A DNA stretch of 9,838 nt from the NCBI GenBank assembly GCA_002373535.1, contig DFKL01000038.1:1-9838 (forward strand), written 5' to 3'. Under the pieces are notes generated by a model that was given only the letters and a program-made list of their open reading frames with translations, had not been told where the DNA came from and did not search any database. Origin of the DNA: Prevotellaceae bacterium UBA3646. Its GTDB lineage: Bacteria; Bacteroidota; Bacteroidia; Bacteroidales; Bacteroidaceae. The position numbers and the translations under genes were made by a program. This document shows positions 1 to 6,991 of the stretch, in pieces. Within the stretch, counting starts at the first letter, position 1; each line of letters opens with the position of its first letter.

Positions 1-23
1 CTAGCCAGCTGAGCTAATCCCCC
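1..23 (-). tRNA. Partial tRNA (5' part only), probably tRNA-Ala
   Basis: Read on the minus strand from position 23 down to 1, the sequence fits the first 23 or so bases of a tRNA. There is a seven-base acceptor strand (GGGGGAT), then U8 and A9, a GCTC D-stem strand, A14, the invariant GG of the D-loop, and A21. The rest, including the anticodon, lies beyond the left edge, so the isotype is not proven. The GGGGGAT acceptor and the D-arm resemble Bacteroidetes tRNA-Ala from memory. A good promoter sits just upstream (34-67), giving a leader of only a few bases. This argues for a tRNA transcribed on its own rather than one inside an rRNA operon. Confidence 0.8.
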
Positions 24-33
24 TTGGCTGATG

Positions 34-67
34 CAAATATACGGATTTTGTCCCAAACACGAACAAA
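34..67 (-). promoter_or_regulatory. Bacteroidetes-type promoter for the tRNA
   Basis: On the minus strand, TATATTTG (41 to 34) matches the Bacteroidetes -7 consensus TAnnTTTG exactly. A TTTG at 67-64 could be the -33 element, though the 22-nt spacer is slightly long. Transcription would begin near 28-30, about five bases before the tRNA. The same ten bases, GTATATTTGC, recur in the promoter of the 447-residue protein gene (8406-8413). Confidence 0.65.
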
Positions 68-81
68 ATCAGTCAACTTTT

Positions 82-112
82 TTTGTCAATTTACTGCATT
101 TTTTTAACTTTG
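82..112 (+). promoter_or_regulatory. Bacteroidetes-type promoter for the protease-sialidase operon
   Basis: TTTG at 82-85, a 19-nt spacer and TAACTTTG at 105-112 match the Bacteroidetes promoter form (-33 TTTG, -7 TAnnTTTG) at both elements and in spacing. The predicted start of transcription is near 118-120, leaving a leader of about 15 nt before the ATG at 134. It stands back to back with the tRNA promoter. Confidence 0.75.
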
Positions 113-133
113 TGCGTGAAAAGAAGTATCAAC

Positions 134-1915
134 ATGAAAAGAATATTTGCTATTGCGGCACTTGTATGTGCCATCACATGCATCCACGCACAGACGGACG
201 AATGGACAGAACTGACAGACAATCCGTTTCCGCAGACTGACCGTCAGCCGTGCATGATTGACTTTGCCGCCCCCGTGATCAGTGACACACGCCAGGGGAT
301 GCACCGTTCGAACATGAAGCAGGCAGATGCCCCACTATACAGCAAGGGCAGTCCCGAGATAGCTGTGGTACTGGCCAACTTCAGCGACGTCAAGTTACAG
401 GACCCGTCAACCGCAACCGATGACAATGGCTACGCACGCTATTTCCGCGGCACCCTGAAGGAACTGTTCGACTCGTTCTTCAACGGCAGCGACTTCCCCA
501 ACAACCCGGTGAAACGTCCGGGGCTGAACAGATTCTCGGTTGCAGAATACTTCAGCCTGGTAAGCCAGGGACAGTTCACGCCACACTTTACCATCCTGGA
601 TCCGGTCACGCTGCCAAAGACAAAGACCGGCTACGGCTCCAACCGCGATAACGTCCGCAACGATGCATTGCTGGCTGTGGCAGACCAGATAAAGAACCGC
701 GTCTCCGACTTCGACAACAACCGTGGCGTCAAGGATGACATCGTGGACGGTGTAATCATCATATTCCCAGGACAAGGCAAGAACACCACCAGCGACAAGT
801 CCGCCAACCCCGGATATATCCATCCGTGCTGCTGGGGCGGCAAGGTGACTGCCGGCGGCATAAGCTATGCCACACAGCTAATAGCCCCAGAGCTGTACGA
901 AAACGGCAGCATGATGATAATAAACGGCTTGGGCGTCTATGTCCACGAGATGTCCCACATGCTGGGTCTGCCCGACTTCTACGACACCAACTACAAGGGA
1001 CCTGGCATGGACTACTGGAGCCTGATGGATGCCGGCGAGTATGTGAACGGCGGATACAACCCCACCCCATATACGGCATACGAAAAGATATATATGGACT
1101 GGATACAGCCGGTGGAGCTAAAAGGGCCGACGACCATAACGAACCTGACGAACGTATCTGACGGCGGGGATGCATACATCATTTACAACGATGCGGCAAA
1201 GAACGAATACTACCTGCTGGAGAACCTCAACAACAAGAATAACGTGGTGTACGGAACAATGCAAAACTTCTTCGGCGGAGGCCTGGCAATATACCATGTA
1301 GACGAGTCGGCAAGCGCATGGAACGGAAACGCGGTAAATACCGTGGTAAACCACCAGCGCATGACCATAATACCGGCCAACGGCCACATAGAAATACAGG
1401 ATAACTTCACCAAGGGCAGCAACCCGCAGTATGAGAAGCTGGCCAGCGAACTTGTCGGACACCTGTGGCCACTGAAACAGCAGCCGGTAACCACGTATTT
1501 CATAAGAGACGGCAATGGACAGCCAATAACGGTAGATCCGCTGCAATACTGGGGACTGACCAGCGGCAACGATGAGCTGACCGACGAAGAGCGTACCTCG
1601 GGAGACCGCATTGCGCCTGCAGCCACGCTGTACAACGAGAATACCGACGGGCAGAAACTGATGCACAAGCCCATCACCGACATCACTATGAACGACGACG
1701 GAACGATATCCTTCCTGTTCATGGGCGGCAAGCCTACCGCAGTGCGCGACATAGCGGAAAACAATCCTGACGACATCGTAGAGATATTTACCGTGAACGG
1801 TGTTCGCCTGGGACATGGTACATTGCGCTCACGCATAGGCAGCACCGTAATGCCACACGGTGTATACATAATCCGCAACACTGCCACGGGAAAGACTACG
1901 AAGATATTAATGTAG
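134..1915 (+). CDS. Secreted M6-family zinc metalloprotease (immune inhibitor A-like)
   Basis: This 593-residue protein begins with a signal peptide (about residues 1-20, basic start, hydrophobic core, cut near IHA|QTD), so it acts outside the cytoplasm. The zinc site is HEMSHMLGLPD: His271, Glu272, His275 and Asp281 fit the M6 motif HExxHxxGxxD. A Met-turn-like YWSLMDAG follows around residues 294-301, and the segment PYTAYEKIYMDWIQPVEL is typical of M6 proteases. Upstream, SVAEYFSLVSQGQFTPHF also matches the family. The last 60 or so residues form a short beta-rich tail ending GVYIIRNTATGKTTKILM, like the tail of the sialidase next door; it may be a secretion or sorting signal. The ATG at 134 was chosen because the signal peptide starts there; an in-frame TTG at 83 lies inside the promoter. 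First gene of the operon, 62 bp before the sialidase with no terminator between. The natural substrate is unknown. Confidence 0.88.
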   Translation: MKRIFAIAALVCAITCIHAQTDEWTELTDNPFPQTDRQPCMIDFAAPVISDTRQGMHRSNMKQADAPLYSKGSPEIAVVLANFSDVKLQDPSTATDDNGYARYFRGTLKELFDSFFNGSDFPNNPVKRPGLNRFSVAEYFSLVSQGQFTPHFTILDPVTLPKTKTGYGSNRDNVRNDALLAVADQIKNRVSDFDNNRGVKDDIVDGVIIIFPGQGKNTTSDKSANPGYIHPCCWGGKVTAGGISYATQLIAPELYENGSMMIINGLGVYVHEMSHMLGLPDFYDTNYKGPGMDYWSLMDAGEYVNGGYNPTPYTAYEKIYMDWIQPVELKGPTTITNLTNVSDGGDAYIIYNDAAKNEYYLLENLNNKNNVVYGTMQNFFGGGLAIYHVDESASAWNGNAVNTVVNHQRMTIIPANGHIEIQDNFTKGSNPQYEKLASELVGHLWPLKQQPVTTYFIRDGNGQPITVDPLQYWGLTSGNDELTDEERTSGDRIAPAATLYNENTDGQKLMHKPITDITMNDDGTISFLFMGGKPTAVRDIAENNPDDIVEIFTVNGVRLGHGTLRSRIGSTVMPHGVYIIRNTATGKTTKILM

Positions 1916-1977
1916 ACACCCCGGGCGTGGAGGAGAGACTTTTACGGAAAATATAGAACCTAAATATCAAGAACACC

Positions 1978-4900
1978 ATGAAAAGACTGAATCTACTGGT
2001 TGTAATGCTAATCTGCAGCATTGCAATGACAAGGGCCACGGTATTAGGCGAGATCGGACAACCGTTCGACCCGACCGCCATGGCAAACGGCGAGAGCAAA
2101 CAATGCCTGGCATATTTTGCCGGCTGCGCCCCAGGCAAAGCCAAGCTGGGCTATGCCTACGGCGGTGACAACAATATCGGCACACCGCAGGCAGGGCAGG
2201 ACATATCCTCGTACGTGTACACCATAACCCGCAGCGCAGACGGAACGTACTTTGAGGTAAAGGATGTGAACGGCAGTTACTGGGCCGTGTTCCCAAACAC
2301 TGCTACCGGCAACTACAGCAACGGCACTCCGACGTCCTCGACATCCTACAAGGGCGACCTTACGCTGACGCCGGCCACGTCGTACGACAATGCCATTGCC
2401 ACGGGCAACGCAACTTACGTGTACAACATATCCAGCAAGACAAATACAACAGGCTTTATCTATCATGACGGCACCAGAATGCGGGCCAACACGGACAGCG
2501 ACAAAGCGACAGCTCCTGCGGCCATACAGTTTGTCGAGTTCAGCGAACAGCTGGTGCCGGCCATGTTTTTCGGTCACTTTATTATCCAGGTAGACGATAC
2601 GCACTATGCCAAGTCTGCTGCAAAGAACACATCATGGTCAACAGAGGTCAGCAGTCAGCCCGAGTGGGACATATTCAACATTACCGGACCGAACAATGCC
2701 TGCACTATAAGCCTGAACGGTCGCACCAACAACATCGGACATAACGGTAATATGAAAATGTTTGTTGACCAAACGGCAAATACAAAATACACAATCGAAG
2801 ACGCAGGCAACGGCAAAGTAAGAATAAAGAACGACGGATACTGGGTATATGTGGATAACGGCACATTCACGTGGAATACTGCCAAGTATACAGAGCTGAC
2901 CCTGACACCTGTATCAATGCCACACTATTGCTACATGATCAGCAGGGCTACCAATCGTCACGAGTACCAGTACAACAATGCCCTGATGACAGCAAATACC
3001 AACCATCTGACCCTGGAAAGCGACAGCAAGGTCACGACAAACAACGGTATATGGAAGATTACGGTAGACGACGAAACAGGAACATGGTCTGTGGTCAACG
3101 GCGACGGCATGCCAATAAAGGCATCGCTGGCCAACGGAACCGTACAGGGGCCCTATCCTACCCTGCATCCGACCAATGTGGCCGGTACCGAATATTTCCA
3201 CTTCAGCGAGAAGCTGAACTGCTCACCCAACAGCAGTTTTGCCGTAGGCGGCGTACGTTTCATGACGACATGGGAAGCAGGAGACGGTGCCACTAAAAAT
3301 GACCTGCAGTGGAAATTCGAGCATGTCGACCTGACAGGCAAGGAAATATACGACGTAAAGATAAGCGGAGCGGACAATGCCTATATCACACTGAAGGCCA
3401 ATCCTGCACAATATGCATACAACGGCGGTTTCTTCATTCTGAACAGCAAGCCGGCTGCCAGCGACTTTGCAGTAGCAGGCGTGCCTGACGGCAAGACAGG
3501 ATTCATCGTAATGACCGGTAACGAGATACAGGTGACCGTGGGTGACCGCGTAGACCTGTTCAACACCAGCAACGGTGACGGCATAGTGCCTACATACCGT
3601 ATTCCAGGTATAGTGTCGGCATCCAACGGGCGCCTGATAGCCACGGCTTCGCGCCAGATATGCGGCACCGACCCCGGGTATGGCCAGGTAGACGTAGTCT
3701 GCCGCATCAGCGACGACCACGGAGTCACATGGTCCGACATGATACCAGTGGCCGTAGGCAACGCCTCGCTGATAAACAACGTGAAAACACCTATGGAGGC
3801 TGCCTATGGCGACGCTGCCGTAGTTGCCGACCGCGAGAGCAACGAGGTGCTGATAATGGCAGTCGGCGGATGTACCTTATATACGTCTGCTACACGCCAG
3901 GATCCGAACATAATTGCGTATATCCACAGCAGCGACGGAGGTGAGACATGGGAGACGCCCGTAGACAAGACGGAGCAGATATACAGCTTGTTCGACGGCG
4001 GAGACAACGTAATGCAGTCGGGGTTCATAGGCAGCGGCAAGCTGTTCCAGAGCCGCATAGTAAAGGCGGGCAAATACTACCGCCTGTATGCTGCTCTGAA
4101 CGCACGTCCGAACGGCAACCGCGTGATATACAGCGATGACTTCGGCGTGACATGGCATGCCCTGGGCGGCAGCGAGGCAAGACCTGTGCCCGGCGGCGAC
4201 GAGCCCAAGTGCGAGGAGATGCCGGACGGTCGCGTAATAGTATCGAGCCGTGCCGGAGGCGGACGACTGTACAACATCTATACATACACCAACACCACGA
4301 CGGCAGAGGGCAGCTGGGAAACAGCGACCAAGTCCACCTTTGCCGGTGCCGGACATGCAGCCAGCGGCAATCCGACCAACGGTGAAATCCTGATCCTGCC
4401 AGTGACCCGCAAGGCCGACGGCAAGGATATGTACCTGGCTCTGCAGACCATTCCTACGGGCAGCGACCGCAGTCAGGTAGGCGTCTACTACAAGGAGCTT
4501 ACCGACATGACCGACATGAACACGACTGCCAACTTTGCTACCGACTGGAACGGATGGTACAAGTTCTCGGACAACACCGGTGCATACAGCTCCCTGGATC
4601 TGATGAACGACAACCGCATTGCCGTCATTTTTGAGGACAACTACAAGAAATTCCGCAATGAGCCAAATCCGACGAGCACAAGTTTCCCGACAGGAAGCGG
4701 CACACACAACTACGACGGCTACGACAACCTGTTCATGCCTATCACTCTGGAGACGATAACTGGTGACAGGTATAGCGTAAACAAAGACGTAAACCGCGGC
4801 CAGTTCGTCAAGACATACCTTTCTGCCGCAGCAAACACCTACCCGATAACACGCAGCAAAAAGGCAGAGGCACGTGCATTGGCGTCCAGCCTGGGCGACA

Positions 4901-6294
4901 ATCCATCTACGGCACAGATTGACGAGATATACGACATTCTGGTCAACAGCCCGTTTGAAGTTGAAGAGGGCGCAGTATATACCCTGATGACCAAGCGCGG
5001 GAACCGCTATGCCACCAGCACAGGCACAGGCGCCACGCTGGACGGTGCTACGTCCAAGAGCAAAGACGGCTCGGCATACTGGTATTTCCAGAAGCGTGCA
5101 GACGGCAAGTACGACATAGTAAACTACAAGCACCAGGGTAAGATAAGTGCCGACGGAGTCGCATTGTCCGATGCCCTAAACGTTACCGCGACCCAGCCTG
5201 ACAAGGGATGGGAGGTAAAGCCGTCTGCAGCTGCAGGCTGGTCTGTAATCGTAGGTGATGGCATACAGTTCAACCAGGCCAACAGCGGGGCATTCAAGGT
5301 CCTGAACTGGGGCGAAGGCACAAATACGACCGACGAGGGATGTCAGTACCGTATCACGGAAGTCGAAGAGGCATTGTGCAAGCCTGGTTCGTCCGACCAG
5401 GAACCTGCCATAGTAGGCAACATAACCAGCGTACAGGACGTAACCGACAACATTGCACAGGGGGCGACCAGCGTAGACCTGACCGGGGCGACGACCTCTG
5501 TGGTAATTGACAACGACTTCGTACAGAATATTTCAGAGAAGACCGGCAATGCAAACACCCTGGTACTGGCTGCCGCCGATGCCGAGGTGACGGCTGACAA
5601 CAATGTGATAGTAAAGAGCGGTGACACATATACATGCCAGAGCCTGAAGATTACGGATGGTGACGCGTTCGTTTCACCAGTAGGCTTCACGGCTGCCAAG
5701 GCACAGTATGTGCGTGAAATGCCGAGCAACAAATGGGGTACCCTGTGCCTGCCATACGACATAGTACAGGATCATGAGGGTACGGAATACGACCTGTACC
5801 GTATTGCGGAGAATACCGGCGACGCCATCGTGCTGCAACGCTATGCCGACGGCACCGTACCTGCCGGCACTCCTGTAATCGTATACCGTAACAGCGAGGC
5901 GGACGGCATTGACGTGAGCAACAATAACGGCAGCATCAATGTGACGAACAACGCGCAAGGCGGACAGATGCAGTTGGTCGGCTGTCTGCAGCCCACCCCG
6001 ATTGCTAACGGATACTACATAGCCGACGATGCGTTCTGGAACGCCAAGGCCGTAGGCGGAGTCACCGTACCGGCATTCCGTGCATACATAGCCACACAGT
6101 CCGATGATGCCCGAAAGCTGACAATAAGCATTGCAGAAGACCCGGATGCAACAGGAATTCTGGCTCTGGATGCAATGAACGAAGCCGGCTCCGTGACATA
6201 CGACCTGGACGGCCGCAAGACAGACGGCATCCGTCGCGGCGTGAATATCGTGCGCACGGCCAGTGGCAAGACTTTCAAGGTAATAATCAAATAA
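1978..6294 (+). CDS. Large multidomain secreted exo-alpha-sialidase (GH33)
   Basis: This 1438-residue protein has a signal peptide (about 1-20) and should release terminal sialic acid from extracellular glycans. The catalytic six-blade propeller covers roughly 535-930. It shows the YRIP motif (Arg541), three Asp boxes (578-585, 651-658, 719-726), and residues that align by order and spacing with known sialidases: acid/base Asp565, Glu742, Arg758, Arg831 and nucleophile Tyr870. It therefore looks active. About 500 residues precede the propeller and contain an uneven internal repeat (LTLTP at 128 and 307; FSEQL/FSEKL at 188 and 409). Residues about 985-1135 resemble a beta-trefoil or ricin-like sugar-binding domain. 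Residues about 1150-1400 form a Bacteroidales C-terminal module with WGTLCLPY (1253-1260). The end, GVNIVRTASGKTFKVIIK, resembles a type A sorting tail. Most Bacteroides sialidases are near 540 residues, so this one is unusually long. No promoter or terminator is seen in the 62-bp gap upstream. Confidence 0.92.
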   Translation: MKRLNLLVVMLICSIAMTRATVLGEIGQPFDPTAMANGESKQCLAYFAGCAPGKAKLGYAYGGDNNIGTPQAGQDISSYVYTITRSADGTYFEVKDVNGSYWAVFPNTATGNYSNGTPTSSTSYKGDLTLTPATSYDNAIATGNATYVYNISSKTNTTGFIYHDGTRMRANTDSDKATAPAAIQFVEFSEQLVPAMFFGHFIIQVDDTHYAKSAAKNTSWSTEVSSQPEWDIFNITGPNNACTISLNGRTNNIGHNGNMKMFVDQTANTKYTIEDAGNGKVRIKNDGYWVYVDNGTFTWNTAKYTELTLTPVSMPHYCYMISRATNRHEYQYNNALMTANTNHLTLESDSKVTTNNGIWKITVDDETGTWSVVNGDGMPIKASLANGTVQGPYPTLHPTNVAGTEYFHFSEKLNCSPNSSFAVGGVRFMTTWEAGDGATKNDLQWKFEHVDLTGKEIYDVKISGADNAYITLKANPAQYAYNGGFFILNSKPAASDFAVAGVPDGKTGFIVMTGNEIQVTVGDRVDLFNTSNGDGIVPTYRIPGIVSASNGRLIATASRQICGTDPGYGQVDVVCRISDDHGVTWSDMIPVAVGNASLINNVKTPMEAAYGDAAVVADRESNEVLIMAVGGCTLYTSATRQDPNIIAYIHSSDGGETWETPVDKTEQIYSLFDGGDNVMQSGFIGSGKLFQSRIVKAGKYYRLYAALNARPNGNRVIYSDDFGVTWHALGGSEARPVPGGDEPKCEEMPDGRVIVSSRAGGGRLYNIYTYTNTTTAEGSWETATKSTFAGAGHAASGNPTNGEILILPVTRKADGKDMYLALQTIPTGSDRSQVGVYYKELTDMTDMNTTANFATDWNGWYKFSDNTGAYSSLDLMNDNRIAVIFEDNYKKFRNEPNPTSTSFPTGSGTHNYDGYDNLFMPITLETITGDRYSVNKDVNRGQFVKTYLSAAANTYPITRSKKAEARALASSLGDNPSTAQIDEIYDILVNSPFEVEEGAVYTLMTKRGNRYATSTGTGATLDGATSKSKDGSAYWYFQKRADGKYDIVNYKHQGKISADGVALSDALNVTATQPDKGWEVKPSAAAGWSVIVGDGIQFNQANSGAFKVLNWGEGTNTTDEGCQYRITEVEEALCKPGSSDQEPAIVGNITSVQDVTDNIAQGATSVDLTGATTSVVIDNDFVQNISEKTGNANTLVLAAADAEVTADNNVIVKSGDTYTCQSLKITDGDAFVSPVGFTAAKAQYVREMPSNKWGTLCLPYDIVQDHEGTEYDLYRIAENTGDAIVLQRYADGTVPAGTPVIVYRNSEADGIDVSNNNGSINVTNNAQGGQMQLVGCLQPTPIANGYYIADDAFWNAKAVGGVTVPAFRAYIATQSDDARKLTISIAEDPDATGILALDAMNEAGSVTYDLDGRKTDGIRRGVNIVRTASGKTFKVIIK

Positions 6295-6295
6295 C

Positions 6296-6301
6296 AGAGG
6301 A
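6296..6301 (+). promoter_or_regulatory. Shine-Dalgarno-like site before the 62-residue peptide
   Basis: AGAGGA lies three bases before the ATG at 6305, inside the 10-bp gap after the sialidase stop. Shine-Dalgarno sequences are uncommon in Bacteroidetes, so this supports the short ORF being translated, though the spacing is tight and a chance match is possible. Confidence 0.4.
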
Positions 6302-6304
6302 ATA

Positions 6305-6493
6305 ATGAAAAAGTTCTTTCAAGTACCAAAGGCACAGGTCCTCAGCATCCGGACAGAGAAACTGATATGCGGTTCAGGGGCAGAGACACCTATAATAACG
6401 CCTGGACAGGGCGACCAGCCTGTCACGCCACAGTCGCGTAGCGAAAACAACGGCACGGGAAATCCTATCAGCGTAGAGGCACTGGACTTCTGA
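6305..6493 (+). CDS. Short peptide of unknown function, operon-terminal (62 aa)
   Basis: This 62-residue ORF starts 10 bp after the sialidase stop and ends about 46 bp before a strong terminator, so it is probably the last gene of the protease-sialidase operon. It has no signal peptide or membrane segment. Residues 1-25 (MKKFFQVPKAQVL...) align without gaps to the 52-residue peptide at 6753-6911: eight identities (Met1, Lys2, Lys3, Phe5, Pro8, Ala10, Ile21, Ser24) plus several conservative pairs. The remaining 37 residues are rich in Pro, Gln, Gly, Ser and Asn and look unstructured, ending VEALDF. From memory, short ORFs with an MKKxFxxPxA-like start occur widely in Bacteroidales, but I know of no assigned function. 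The layout, a basic/hydrophobic N-terminal part ending LICGSG and then a polar tail, could suggest a leader and core, but no processing enzyme is visible. Confidence 0.7.
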   Translation: MKKFFQVPKAQVLSIRTEKLICGSGAETPIITPGQGDQPVTPQSRSENNGTGNPISVEALDF

Positions 6494-6538
6494 CGAACAT
6501 TCCGGCTGACTGCAACAAGTCTGGCCGAGTAACATAGC

Positions 6539-6578
6539 AATGCCCCCTCCCATATTACCGGAGGGGGCATTATTTTTC
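6539..6578 (+). terminator. Intrinsic terminator of the protease-sialidase-peptide operon
   Basis: TGCCCCCTCC (6541-6550) pairs perfectly with GGAGGGGGCA (6560-6569) around a nine-base loop. Two further A-T pairs at the base make a 12-bp stem. A T-rich run (TATTTTTCTT) follows at once. The lack of a terminator anywhere earlier supports one transcript for the three genes upstream. Confidence 0.88.
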
Positions 6579-6691
6579 TTAGCCGGTCAAGATATCAGTG
6601 AGTTTAGCGGACGCCAATCATCTGATATAAGAGTCAGGGCAACTAATGATGCCGTTAAAAAGTGAATCCGTCGCGGAAGACGACCTTATGG

Positions 6692-6724
6692 CAAAAAAGC
6701 CCATCCCGCTTGTATGGGATGGGC
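6692..6724 (-). terminator. Intrinsic terminator of the minus-strand unit
   Basis: On the minus strand, GCCCATCCC (6724-6716) pairs perfectly with GGGATGGGC (6707-6699) around an eight-base loop, followed by six T residues (6698-6693). It lies 28 bp after the stop of the 52-residue peptide. Together with the plus-strand terminator at 6539-6578 it insulates the two convergent units. The roughly 110 bp between them holds no gene I can support. Confidence 0.85.
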
Positions 6725-6752
6725 CTGCGTGACAAATAAAAAACCAGGTTAC

Positions 6753-6911
6753 TCAGTTTGTCTCGTACCCCCATAAACCTGAGGAATTGCGAGCATCACC
6801 CTGGACATTATCCTGTGGTGTGTTTTCTACCCCTACTGCACTGGATGCGATAATCCGTGCGGGCTCCATCTGTGTGATTCTTGCCTCTGGTGCTATGAAT
6901 GTCTTTTTCAT
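6753..6911 (-). CDS. Short peptide of unknown function, paralogue-like partner of the 62-aa peptide (52 aa)
   Basis: The start was placed at the ATG at 6911, giving 52 residues (MKKTFIAPEARIT...), because the similarity to the peptide at 6305-6493 begins exactly there. A more upstream ATG at 6956 would add 15 residues and lies inside a hairpin. In residues 1-25 eight positions are identical to the 62-residue peptide, and positions 12, 15, 19, 20 and 25 are conservative (V/I, I/M, K/R, L/I, G/A). The tail is polar, rich in Asn, Ser and Gly, and ends with Leu-Trp-Gly-Tyr-Glu-Thr-Asn. There is no signal peptide or membrane segment. It follows the 447-residue secreted protein gene by 80 bp on the same strand and is followed by a terminator, mirroring the plus-strand operon. 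I see no convincing promoter of its own, so read-through from the gene upstream is likely. Function unknown. Confidence 0.68.
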   Translation of the reverse strand: MKKTFIAPEARITQMEPARIIASSAVGVENTPQDNVQGDARNSSGLWGYETN

Positions 6912-6952
6912 AATTGAATATTGTTTGTTAATGCAAGTATTTAATTCGAGTC

Positions 6953-6972
6953 CCATGCGCGGGGGCGCATGG
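6953..6972 (-). repeat. GC-rich hairpin between the 447-aa gene and the 52-aa peptide gene
   Basis: CCATGCGC (6953-6960) and GCGCATGG (6965-6972) form a perfect 8-bp stem with a four-base loop (GGGG on plus, CCCC on minus). It lies 19 bp after the stop of the 447-residue gene and 41 bp before the peptide start. No T run follows on either strand, so it is not a normal terminator. In the minus-strand mRNA it could mark a processing site, shield the upstream message, or partly attenuate transcription. Confidence 0.6.
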
Positions 6973-6991
6973 AACTTGAGATTGGTCTTTC

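Noticed and set aside
83..133. TTG start extending the protease by 17 residues
   Set aside because: It lies inside the -33/-7 promoter elements and would bury the signal peptide; ATG at 134 gives a proper signal peptide.
1118..1887. Open frames of 225-232 codons antisense to the protease gene
   Set aside because: They overlap each other and the well-supported protease, with no recognisable protein features.
1916..1977. Possible terminator around CCCGGG (1920-1925) between protease and sialidase
   Set aside because: It is only a 6-bp palindrome without a loop or T run.
3877..5133. Long open frame of 418 codons antisense to the sialidase
   Set aside because: It lies wholly within the sialidase gene, has no signal or domain I recognise, and its composition (rich in Val, Cys, Arg and Ala) is what the opposite strand of this codon usage gives.
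6579..6691. 7-bp inverted repeat (6592-6598 with 6622-6628) and possible small RNA between the two terminators
   Set aside because: The arms are short with a 23-nt loop, and there is no promoter or T run to support an RNA gene.
6912..6956. Upstream ATG extending the 52-aa peptide by 15 residues
   Set aside because: Similarity to the partner peptide begins exactly at the ATG at 6911, and the upstream ATG is within a stable hairpin.
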